Assembly (NCBI GenBank): GCA_016870235.1 | Contig: VGCB01000010.1 | Span: 1-14,845 of the forward strand | Direction of reading: 5' to 3' | DNA: 14,845 bases | Source of the DNA: Actinomycetota bacterium | GTDB taxonomy: Bacteria; Actinomycetota; Thermoleophilia; Gaiellales; Gaiellaceae | Part shown: piece by piece, positions 1 through 5,890 of the stretch | Layout: every line of letters starts with the position of its first letter | Numbering within the stretch: position 1 is the stretch's first letter | Position numbers and translations under genes: made by a program | Notes under the pieces: model-generated | What the model was told of the DNA's origin: nothing | Database searches by the model: none | The model's input: the letters and a program-made list of their open reading frames with translations, nothing else

Positions 1-2
1 AC

Positions 3-542
3 CAGCTCGCGCAGACGGTCACCGGCCGGGGCGCCGTCGCCGGCGGGATCAGCCTCGTCTGTCAGGGGCTCGCCGACCTGCGCACCGCCTACACGCAGGC
101 GCGCGCGATGGCAGGCCTGGCAGCGGCCGGGACGGTCATCAGCCTCGAGGACCTGACGCCGGTCCGCTACCTGCTCCTCACGGCCGACGAGACGGCCCGC
201 GCGCTCGTCGACCCGCGCATCGCCGCGATGCTCGCCGACGACGCAGCGCGCGAGGGAGCGCTCGCCCGCACGCTGCTCGCCTTCCTCGAGGCCGATCTGT
301 CGGCGACCGCGGCGGCCGCCGTCCTCTACGTCCACCCGAACACGGTGCACTACCGGCTGGGGCGGGTGGCGGACGCCTGCGGTCGTGATCCGCGGCACGT
401 CTCCGACCTCCTCGATCTCGTCGCGGCGATCCGGCTGCTCGACCTCGTGCCCGAGCCGCTCGGGGTCGCGGCGGCTTCGGTCGAGGGGACCCGCCGGGAC
501 AGGCCGCAGCCACGGAGGAGCCGGGAGGGACGGCCCGCGTGA
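3..542 (+). CDS. PucR/CdaR-type transcriptional regulator, C-terminal part (5' end outside window)
   Basis: The frame is open from the first complete codon at position 3 to a TGA at 540-542, giving 179 visible residues; the N-terminus lies upstream of the window. The second half of the fragment carries the helix-turn-helix typical of PucR C-termini: a run LLAFLEADLSATAAAAVLYV followed by HPNTVHYRLGRV, the signature of the HTH_30 domain in which N-T-V-x-Y-R-L sits on the recognition helix. The preceding stretch resembles the GGDEF-like region that usually sits before it. Such proteins regulate catabolic or stress genes in response to ligands; the target cannot be told from this fragment. The stop overlaps the next start as GTGA, which suggests translational coupling with the TfoX-like gene. 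Family assignment is firm from the HTH; the specific role is unknown. Confidence 0.85.
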   Translation, partial: QLAQTVTGRGAVAGGISLVCQGLADLRTAYTQARAMAGLAAAGTVISLEDLTPVRYLLLTADETARALVDPRIAAMLADDAAREGALARTLLAFLEADLSATAAAAVLYVHPNTVHYRLGRVADACGRDPRHVSDLLDLVAAIRLLDLVPEPLGVAAASVEGTRRDRPQPRRSREGRPA

Positions 543-988
543 CGCGCACGGAGTTCTCGATCTTCGTCGAGGAGGCGCTGGCACTGGCCGGCCCGATCTC
601 GGTTCGGGCGATGTTCGGCGGCTACGGCGTCTACCTGGACGACGCGATGTTCGGTCTCATCGCCGACGACGTCCTCTATCTCAAGGTCGACGGCGAGAAC
701 CGCGACGCGTTCGTCGCCGCGGGTCTCGAGCCCTTCGTCTACGCGGGGAAGCACCGGCCGATGGAGATGTCGTACCACCGCGCCCCGGAGCCCCTGGAGG
801 ACTGGGATCGACTCGCGCCCTGGGTCGACGGCGCGATCGCGGCCGCCCGTCGCGCGAGGGCCGCGCGCCGCCCGCGGAGGCCGCGCTCGTCGGGATCATC
901 CAACTCGGCCGATTGTCTCGCTCGCCGCTCAGGGTGGGGCTTCGCCCCCTCCGACCGCCCTCGCACGCTCGACCCGACGCGCTCCTGA
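539..988 (+). CDS. TfoX N-terminal domain family protein
   Basis: A GTG start at 539 overlaps the upstream TGA by 3 nt, and a GGGAGGG ribosome site (523-529) sits 9 nt ahead, so the start is well supported. Residues 1 to about 100 match the small TfoX_N fold: a VRAMFGGYGVYLDDAMFGLI block near residues 22-41, then ADDVLYLKVD, and a C-terminal YAGKHRPMEMSYHRAPEPL segment. The domain is named after the competence regulator TfoX/Sxy, but stand-alone actinobacterial copies have no settled function. Beyond about residue 107 the protein becomes an Arg/Ser/Pro-rich tail of some 40 residues. That tail reads through intergenic-looking DNA including a GGGGC-TTC-GCCCC hairpin, so it may be an unselected extension. 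No DNA-binding motif is visible in it. Confidence 0.82.
   Translation: MTRTEFSIFVEEALALAGPISVRAMFGGYGVYLDDAMFGLIADDVLYLKVDGENRDAFVAAGLEPFVYAGKHRPMEMSYHRAPEPLEDWDRLAPWVDGAIAAARRARAARRPRRPRSSGSSNSADCLARRSGWGFAPSDRPRTLDPTRS
936..948 (+). terminator. Short GC hairpin inside the TfoX-like tail
   Basis: GGGGC (936-940) pairs with GCCCC (944-948) around a TTC loop. No T-tract follows. It lies inside the last codons of the TfoX-like frame, which suggests the tail is former intergenic DNA. Terminator activity is only a guess. Confidence 0.25.
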
Positions 989-999
989 CCCTGGCGCGA

Positions 1000-1005
1000 T
1001 ACGGT
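1000..1005 (+). promoter_or_regulatory. Possible -10 element (TACGGT) of a leaderless transcript
   Basis: TACGGT lies 7 nt upstream of the ATG at 1013, the spacing seen for TANNNT boxes of leaderless actinobacterial mRNAs. No Shine-Dalgarno sequence precedes the ATG, and no convincing -35 box is visible. Inference only. Confidence 0.35.
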
Positions 1006-1012
1006 GACGGCG

Positions 1013-1930
1013 ATGAAGATCGCGGTCGTCGGCGCAGGCGCCATGGGCTCCGTGTATGCGGCGATCCTGGGCGACGCGGGGAACGAGGTCTGGGCGGTCG
1101 ACACCTGGGCCGAGCACGTGGACGCGATCCGCCGGGACGGGCTCACGGTCGAGGGCGCGAGCGGCGCGCGAACCGTCCGCATCGGCGCGACCACCGACCC
1201 GACCGAGGTCGGCGTGTGCGACCTGATCGTGATCTCGACGAAGGCGATGCACGTCGACGCGGCGGCCGAGTCCGCGCTGCCGCTCGTCGGTCCCGACACC
1301 GTCGTCCTGCCGATCCAGAACGGCCTCGGCAGCGCCGACCGGATCGCCGCGTGCCTTGGCGAAGAGCGGGTCGCGATCGGCGTCGTCGGCGGGTTCGGCG
1401 CCTCGATCGTCGGGCCGGGGCACGCGCACCACAACGGGTGGGAGCTCGTGCGGCTCGGCGAGCGCCACGGCCCGGTGACCGAGCGGATCCGCCGGATCGC
1501 GCAGGTCTGGGAGGACGCGGGCTTCCGTGTCCAGGTCTACGACGACGTCGACCAGCTCGTCTGGGAGAAGCTCGTCTGCAACGTCTGCTTCAGCGGCACG
1601 TGCACGGTGCTCGAGTGGCCGATCCGGGCGGTTCTCGAGAACGAGGCCTCCTGGCGGGTTGCCTCGTCATGCGCGACCGAGGCGTACGAGGTCGCCCGAG
1701 CGCGCGGGATCGCGCTCTCGTTCGACGACCCGGTGGCGTACGTCCGCGCCTTCGGCGAGAAGATCCCGGACGCGCGTCCGTCGATGCTGCTCGACTTCCT
1801 GGCCGGGCGCCCGTGCGAGATCGACGTGATCAACGGCGCCATCCCTCCGGCCGCGCGCGAGGCTGGGCTGACCGCGCCGGTGAACGAGGTCGTGACCGCG
1901 CTCGTCGAGGCCAAGAGCCCGGGCCCGTAG
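1013..1930 (+). CDS. panE: Ketopantoate reductase family (2-dehydropantoate 2-reductase)
   Basis: The 305-aa product fits the ApbA/PanE family, which reduces 2-dehydropantoate to pantoate with NADPH in coenzyme A synthesis. The N-terminal Rossmann motif GAGAMG is at residues 7-12. The IQNGLG block supplies Asn103, the WEKLVCN block supplies Lys186 and Asn190, and the C-terminal helical domain has PSMLLDF (Ser257) and CEIDVINGA (Glu269). These match the cofactor and substrate residues known for PanE. I prefer the ATG at 1013, where MKIAVVGAG begins as in the family; a GTG three codons upstream (1004) is in frame but adds nothing. Many family members act on other 2-oxo acids, so panE is the best name rather than a proven one. 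The gene ends 47 bp before the OsmC-like gene. Confidence 0.85.
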   Translation: MKIAVVGAGAMGSVYAAILGDAGNEVWAVDTWAEHVDAIRRDGLTVEGASGARTVRIGATTDPTEVGVCDLIVISTKAMHVDAAAESALPLVGPDTVVLPIQNGLGSADRIAACLGEERVAIGVVGGFGASIVGPGHAHHNGWELVRLGERHGPVTERIRRIAQVWEDAGFRVQVYDDVDQLVWEKLVCNVCFSGTCTVLEWPIRAVLENEASWRVASSCATEAYEVARARGIALSFDDPVAYVRAFGEKIPDARPSMLLDFLAGRPCEIDVINGAIPPAAREAGLTAPVNEVVTALVEAKSPGP

Positions 1931-1942
1931 GCACCGGCCCGC

Positions 1943-1971
1943 TTGACATCCGCGGTTGCGGCGCCTACGGT
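1943..1971 (+). promoter_or_regulatory. Sigma-70-type promoter for the OsmC-family gene, leaderless
   Basis: TTGACA (1943-1948) and TACGGT (1966-1971) are separated by exactly 17 nt. The expected transcription start, 6-7 nt after the -10 box, falls on the GTG start at 1978, so the mRNA is probably leaderless. This agrees with the absence of a Shine-Dalgarno sequence. The -35 box is a perfect consensus. Confidence 0.65.
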
Positions 1972-1977
1972 CGCGGC

Positions 1978-2424
1978 GTGAGCGAGCTCATCGCGGGGCG
2001 CGCCAGCTGCTACTCGAGCGGGATCGCCGGCCGCGCGATCGTGCAGATCCGCGACCAGCATCTCGTCACGGACGATCCCGCTCAGCCCGCGACGTACTAC
2101 AGAGGCCCGGGCGAGGCGCCGGGGTCACTCGAGCTCTTCCTCTCGGGCATCGTCAGCTGCGCGGTGCTGATGCTCGAGCGCATCGCGCGCGCGGACGGGA
2201 TCGCACTTGGCCCGCTGAAGGCGGAGATGGCGGCGATGCGCGACCCGACCTCGACGAAGCAGCCGCCGGTGCTCGACAGCGCCCACCTCACGTTCGTCTT
2301 CCAGGGGCTGACGGACGAGGAGGCGGGCGCCCTCGTCGAGCGCTTCACGCACGGGTGACCGCTCTACGGCTCGGTCGCGGTCGCGACCCCCGGCACGATC
2401 GTGGATTTCCGGATCGAGCGCTGA
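1978..2424 (+). CDS. OsmC/Ohr-family peroxidase, candidate selenoprotein (in-frame TGA at codon 127)
   Basis: OsmC and Ohr proteins are thiol peroxidases that reduce organic hydroperoxides with a pair of cysteines. The frame starts at GTG 1978 at a well-placed promoter. It shows the family core SLELFLSGIVSCAVLML with Cys61 as the expected peroxidatic residue, and a C-terminal LTFVFQGL strand. A TGA at 2356-2358 (codon 127) interrupts it, but homology continues in the same frame: ERFTHG-[TGA]-PLYGSVAVA and on to VDFRIER, ending at TGA 2422-2424 (148 codons). Family members carry Cys-Pro where this TGA-Pro sits. Residues 61 and 127 are 66 apart, the same as Cys59 and Cys125 of E. coli OsmC. After the TGA, 20 of 21 codons end in G or C. 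With the hairpin just downstream, Sec insertion is the best reading. Alternatives are a recent nonsense mutation or a sequencing error at a TGC codon. Confidence 0.75.
2359..2392 (+). promoter_or_regulatory. Candidate bacterial SECIS element with GGUC apical loop
   Basis: After the in-frame TGA, 14 nt lead to a perfect 6-bp stem: GGTCGC (2373-2378), loop GGTC (2379-2382), GCGACC (2383-2388). A CGG/CCG pairing (2367-2369 with 2390-2392) can extend it below an asymmetric internal loop. The loop starts 20 nt after the TGA. The E. coli fdhF SECIS has the same GGUC loop about 18 nt after its UGA, plus a bulged U in the stem that this hairpin lacks. SelB binds such loops to deliver Sec-tRNA. The stem also spells ordinary GTC/GCG (Val/Ala) codons, so chance cannot be excluded. 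Confidence 0.55.
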
Positions 2425-2448
2425 GCCACGGCGCGGGTGCCGTTCCCG

Positions 2449-2898
2449 TCAGCCGGAGAGCATGCCGCTGACGAGCGCGCGCCAGGTCAGCGGCCCGACG
2501 ACGCCGTCCGACCTGATCCCGACCGCGGTCTGGAAGCCGCGGACCCAGGCATCCGTGCGCGGGCCGAAGACGCCGTCGATCACCACCGGCGGCCCCTCGC
2601 CGTCGGACTGGTCGTGGAACGTGATCACCTCCTGAACGCCCTTGACCGCGCTGCCGCGGCTCCCGCGCTTGACCTGCCGGACCAGCTTCGGCCAGGTCGA
2701 CGGGCCGACGACACCGTCGTCGACGAGACCGGCCGAGCGCTGGAAGGACTTGACCGCCGCCTCCGTCGCCGGCCCGAACACTCCGTCGACGACGACGATG
2801 CGATGGCGCGAGCGCAGAAGATGCTGCAGCGTTCGCACGGGGAAGACGGCGTCGCCTCGACGGACGACAGGCCAGGGTTGGATCGGGTCGGGAGGCAT
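2449..2898 (-). CDS. Two-repeat peptidoglycan-binding domain protein
   Basis: This 149-aa protein is made almost entirely of two PG_binding_1 modules. Each has the hallmark DGVFGPxT followed by an F-Q helix and DGVVGPxTW: roughly residues 38-70 and 105-142. Such modules bind peptidoglycan stem peptides and are usually attached to hydrolases; here no catalytic domain is present. The start at 2898 (ATG) is preceded by GAGGAG about 6 nt upstream; a longer in-frame extension to 3333 is Arg-rich and lacks domain similarity. No signal peptide or membrane segment is visible, which is odd for a wall binder; it may be a fragment, use another export route, or have a different ligand. It converges on the OsmC-family gene, 24 bp from that gene's extended end. 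Confidence 0.85.
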   Translation of the reverse strand: MPPDPIQPWPVVRRGDAVFPVRTLQHLLRSRHRIVVVDGVFGPATEAAVKSFQRSAGLVDDGVVGPSTWPKLVRQVKRGSRGSAVKGVQEVITFHDQSDGEGPPVVIDGVFGPRTDAWVRGFQTAVGIRSDGVVGPLTWRALVSGMLSG

Positions 2899-3339
2899 GG
2901 AGGGCTCCTCTCGCACGCGCTCCGACCGCCCGGCCGGCGGCCGGATAGGTTGGCCCGGACGATAACGCCCGCGCGCGCGACGAGACAAGTCGGGGCGGGC
3001 TGACTTCCTCGGGTTCTGCGCTGTCGAGCGCCGCGTGCCGAACCGGCGATGCGTGAGATCGTCGCTAGAAGATGGCGATTCCTGCAAAAGGGACTCCTCA
3101 CTTCCTCGGCTTTTTCGCCGTCTTGCAGACAATTCGCTCCCTCGGCGGCGATCACGCGCTGAGGCATTCTGCCCGCGTGACGCCTCCAGATGCTGCGGTG
3201 GTGATGCCTCGGTGACGGCTGGTTTCGGGCCCCAGTTCCATGGTCCCGGATCGCGCTCGTGCCGGTGACGCAGGCGACCGTCCGACGCTTGCCTCACCAG
3301 AACACGGGATCGAACATACGCGGAGTGGATCACCCAGAA
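2899..3339. other. Gene-free region with a lower-G+C segment
   Basis: No gene with recognisable similarity was found. From about 3050 to 3340 the base composition is visibly less G+C-rich than the flanks, for instance around 3080-3140. Small open frames here have no family features. The change suggests transferred or decayed DNA at the left edge of the insertion-sequence island. A CACCC-agaa-GGGTG hairpin occurs near 3329-3342. Confidence 0.5.
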
Positions 3340-3553
3340 GGGTGACGCAGCGTTGTCACGGGCGAACTACGGTTGCCGCGCCTCGAGGCGACAGGGGGAG
3401 GCCTTTCATGTGCCGCCGAGGGTGTCTCGTTCTCCGAGAGAGGTGACGGTCAGCTCGAGGTCGGCCACGTCTCGTCAAGTGGATGTCATGAGCGGCCAGT
3501 TCTGGCCGGGTCGTGATCGATGATCGCGGTGTTCCCTGACGAGGAGGTGGCTG
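3340..3553 (+). ncRNA. Structured leader of the IS110 element, possible bridge RNA
   Basis: IS110-group elements encode a non-coding bridge RNA in the untranslated DNA between their left end and the transposase. About 200 bp here have no gene but several hairpins: CGCCTCGAGGCG (3379-3390), TCTCG-ttctc-CGAGA (3425-3439) and GGCCA-gttc-TGGCC (3494-3507). Position and structure fit a bridge RNA. I could not identify target- or donor-binding loops, because the element's ends are not resolved. The limits given are approximate. Confidence 0.3.
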
Positions 3554-4561
3554 GTGCTGTTCGCGGCGGTCGATATCCACAAGCATCTGTTCCAGGCGGT
3601 GATCCTGGATCCGGTTTCGGGCGAGGTCGAGGAGGCACGATTCCCGGCGACGCGTGAGCGGTTGCGCGGCTGGGCGGAAGAGCTGCTCGATCGTGAGGTC
3701 GTGGTCGCGGTCGAGGCGACAACGGGGTGGCGCTGGGTCGTGCGCGAACTGCAAGCGCTCGGGCTTGATGTGCGGCTTGCCGATCCCGGTCAGGCGAAGG
3801 CGCTTCAGGGTCGGCGTCGGCGTGCGAAGACGGACCGGCTTGACGCACGGTGGTTGGCGCTTCTGTTGTCGCGCGCGATGCTGCCCGAGGCGTGGATCCC
3901 GCCGGAGGACATTCAGCAGCTTCGGGATCTGACACGGTTGCGCAAGACGCTGATCGAGGAGCGGACGCGATGGGCGCAGCGGCTGCACGCCTTTCTCCTG
4001 CATGAGGGTTGGCCCTGTTCGCGCTCGCGGCTGCTGACGAAGGCTGGGCGCGCCTGGGTGCGCGCGTTGCAGCTTGGTCCGCACGGCGGTGCGCAGCGGG
4101 AGCGGTTGCTTCGCCGGATCGAGTCGCTGGACACCGAGATCGCCGACATCGATCGGGAACTCCGGGTCTTCGCCCGAGCGGATAGCCGCTGTCGGGCGCT
4201 AGAACAGTTGTACGGGATCGGCCCGATCTTGGCCGTCATTCTTGTCGCCGAGATCGGTGACGTGCTTCGCTTCCGTCGTGCTGCCCAGGTCGTGCGGCTT
4301 GCCGGACTCGACCCAGTCGTCACCGAGCCGGCCGACTCGCGCCGGCGTGGGCATCTCGCGAAGGCGGGCTCGCCGCACCTGCGCTGGGCGTTGGTCGAGG
4401 CCGCGATCCACGCCCGCCGTGTCAACCACCTCGACTACGAGCTGCACCGACAGGTCGCCCAGCGTGCAGGAGCGACACCCGCGCGCTTGACCGCCGCGCG
4501 CAAGATCGGTCGCCGTGCCTTCCACGTCCTTCGCGAGCTCGAGCTCGCCAACGCCGCCTGA
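3554..4561 (+). CDS. IS110-family transposase (DEDD/RuvC-like recombinase)
   Basis: The 335-aa product has the full IS110 layout. The N-terminal RuvC-like DEDD domain shows Asp7 in AAVDIHKH, Glu54 in VAVEATTGWRW, and KTDRLDARWLA with Asp94 and Asp97. A coiled region of about residues 120-210 follows. The C-terminal Transposase_20 domain starts at YGIGPILAVILVAEIG (about 220-235) and continues through LAGLDPV to GHLAKAGSPHLRWAL; Ser262 or Ser273 there is the likely nucleophile. These enzymes excise and insert the element guided by a bridge RNA. The length is normal and no frameshift is seen, so it looks intact. GTG 3554 was chosen because MLFAAVDIHKH starts as in relatives, with GAGGAGG upstream; a GTG at 3547 is out of frame. 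Confidence 0.92.
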   Translation: MLFAAVDIHKHLFQAVILDPVSGEVEEARFPATRERLRGWAEELLDREVVVAVEATTGWRWVVRELQALGLDVRLADPGQAKALQGRRRRAKTDRLDARWLALLLSRAMLPEAWIPPEDIQQLRDLTRLRKTLIEERTRWAQRLHAFLLHEGWPCSRSRLLTKAGRAWVRALQLGPHGGAQRERLLRRIESLDTEIADIDRELRVFARADSRCRALEQLYGIGPILAVILVAEIGDVLRFRRAAQVVRLAGLDPVVTEPADSRRRGHLAKAGSPHLRWALVEAAIHARRVNHLDYELHRQVAQRAGATPARLTAARKIGRRAFHVLRELELANAA

Positions 4562-4806
4562 CACCCACCAAACGGGGTCTCAGCCAGGTTGGCGGCGTGC
4601 TCCCTCGATACACCCGATGACGCCACCGGCGATCTCCGCAAGTGGAACGAGCCGCCGCCGACGCGAGCCCAACAGCATCCTGCGCCGCCCCAGGGGACGA
4701 GCGCCCAGATAGGTACGGCCCGCAGCCCATGGCATCGACAGCACCATCGCGCGAGAGGAGCCCCCCACCACAAGCAGACGCGTTCAGATAGGTGTACGAG
4801 GGTGAG
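4562..4806. other. Spacer between the IS110 and IS256-type elements
   Basis: No gene is supported in these 245 bp. The only repeat noticed is CAGATAGGT, present in direct orientation at about 4706-4714 and 4785-4793, each followed within a few bases by TACG. The stretch may include the right end of the IS110 element. Confidence 0.4.
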
Positions 4807-4820
4807 CGTGTCATCCTCGT
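4807..4820 (+). repeat. Left terminal inverted repeat of the IS256-type element
   Basis: CGTGTCATCCTCGT is exactly complementary to 5877-5890. It lies 7 bp outside the transposase stop codon. Confidence 0.8.
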
Positions 4821-4827
4821 ATGACGT

Positions 4828-5854
4828 CTATGCGGCTGCTGCGATCGCGATCGCCTCCTCGTGCTCGTTGGCGGGTGTGGCGAGTGCCTTGCTGATCGAT
4901 TCGGAGCTCATGTAGCGACGGGCGACGGCCCATTCGTCGTGTTGTTCGGCGAGGACGGCGCCGACGAGGCGGATGATCGCGTTGCGGTTGGGGAAGATCC
5001 CGACGACGTCGGTGCGGCGGCGGATCTCCTTGTTCAAGCGTTCGAGGCTGTTGTTCGACCAGATCTGGCGCCAGTGCTCTGTGGGGTAGCCGGTGAACGC
5101 CAAGAGGTCGGGTCCGGCCTCATCGAGCATCAAGGCTGCGTCGGGGAAACGTTGCTCGAGCTGATCGACGACCCGGCGGTGCTGCTCGTGAACGGTGATC
5201 GCGTCGGGTTGCGCGAACGTGGTGCGGACGATCGTGGCGACGAAGTCCTGCGCGGCCTTCGGCACCTTCGTCAGCAGGTTCCGCATGAAATGTGTTCGGC
5301 AACGCTGCCAGGAACAGCCGGGCAAGGTCGCCTTGACAGCGTCGACCAGGCCGGGGTGCGCGTCCGAGCTGACCAACCTGACACCCGTGAGGCCGCGGGC
5401 GACCAGCGAGCGCAGGAAGGCGCGCCAACCTCGACACCTGGCTCTTCGACATCCGCTCGACCCCAAGCTGCTGCACCAGCTTCTCAACCCGACGTGTGGA
5501 AACGCCGGCGAGGTAGGCGTCCGCGATCACGCTCACGAACGCCTGCTCCGCCCGACGGCGCGGCGTCAACAGCCAGTCAGGGAAGTACGAGCCCTCCCGC
5601 AGCTTCGGCACGGAGAGCTCGATCGTGCCCACCCGCGTGTCCCACTCGCGCTCCCGATACCCGTTACGCCGGTTCACCCGCTCCGGCGAGCGCTCCCCGT
5701 ACCCGGCCCCACAGACGCTGTCGGCGTCCGCGCTCATCAGCGCCTCAGCGAACTCCTTTACCATCGCCCGCAACAAGTCCGGGTGCGCCTGCTCAAGCTG
5801 CTTGCACAACCAGGCATGAGCGTTCATCGTGCTCTCAACCACCGTGTCCTCCAT
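4828..5854 (-). pseudogene. IS256-family transposase, internally deleted and frameshifted
   Basis: Two frames together make a broken transposase. The 5' part (ATG at 5854 to about 5426) gives 143 residues with the IS256 N-terminus: CGAGYGERSPERVNRRNGYR, a WDTRVGTIEL strand, LREGSYFPDWLL, and GVSTRRVEKLVQQLGVERMS. It should continue past KSQVS into the catalytic core, but at about 5424-5436 it jumps, out of frame, to WRAFLRSLVARGLTGVR. That frame runs 199 residues to the TAG at 4828-4830 and keeps SSDAHPG (second Asp), CRTHFMRNLL, and NNSLERLNKEIRRR with the catalytic Glu. Against the usual 410-430 residues about 70 are missing, including the first catalytic Asp, so it cannot be active. A start at 5905 would lie outside the inverted repeat and was not used. 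Confidence 0.88.
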
Positions 5855-5876
5855 TCGTGTGTCTTCGCTGGACAAC

Positions 5877-5890
5877 ACGAGGATGACACG
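5877..5890 (-). repeat. Right terminal inverted repeat of the IS256-type element
   Basis: ACGAGGATGACACG is the exact complement of 4807-4820 and lies just upstream of the transposase start. Confidence 0.8.

Larger units (their letters stand above)
3340..4600 (+). mobile_element. IS110-family insertion sequence (ends approximate)
   Basis: The element is defined by its transposase gene plus a structured 5' leader. IS110 elements have no long terminal inverted repeats and make little or no target duplication, so the boundaries cannot be set from one copy. The left limit was placed where hairpins begin and the right limit shortly after the transposase stop; both could be off by 100 bp or more. 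Confidence 0.5.
4807..5890 (-). mobile_element. Decayed IS256/Mutator-type insertion sequence with intact terminal inverted repeats
   Basis: A 14-bp perfect inverted repeat, CGTGTCATCCTCGT at 4807-4820 and its complement at 5877-5890, encloses a broken IS256-family transposase on the minus strand. The repeats lie 7 bp beyond the transposase stop and 22 bp ahead of its start, as expected for this family. The bases next to the repeats (AGGGTGAG left, GTGGTCAG right) are not an 8-bp target duplication, so the insertion is old or one flank has been rearranged. At 1084 bp the element is shorter than typical relatives because of an internal deletion. Confidence 0.8.

Noticed and set aside
385..2358. 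A 657-codon plus-strand frame running into the OsmC-like gene.
   Set aside because: Only its last 127 codons are real. The rest is a frame-shifted shadow of the TfoX-like and PanE genes.
2356..2358. Treating the TGA as the ordinary end of the OsmC-like gene.
   Set aside because: It would remove the catalytic Cys-Pro region, although homologous coding sequence continues in frame. A nonsense mutation remains possible, but is less favoured than Sec given the hairpin and the exact codon position.
2899..3553. A tRNA or a CRISPR array in the long gene-free stretch.
   Set aside because: No cloverleaf with a T-loop sequence and no regularly spaced repeats were seen; only isolated hairpins.
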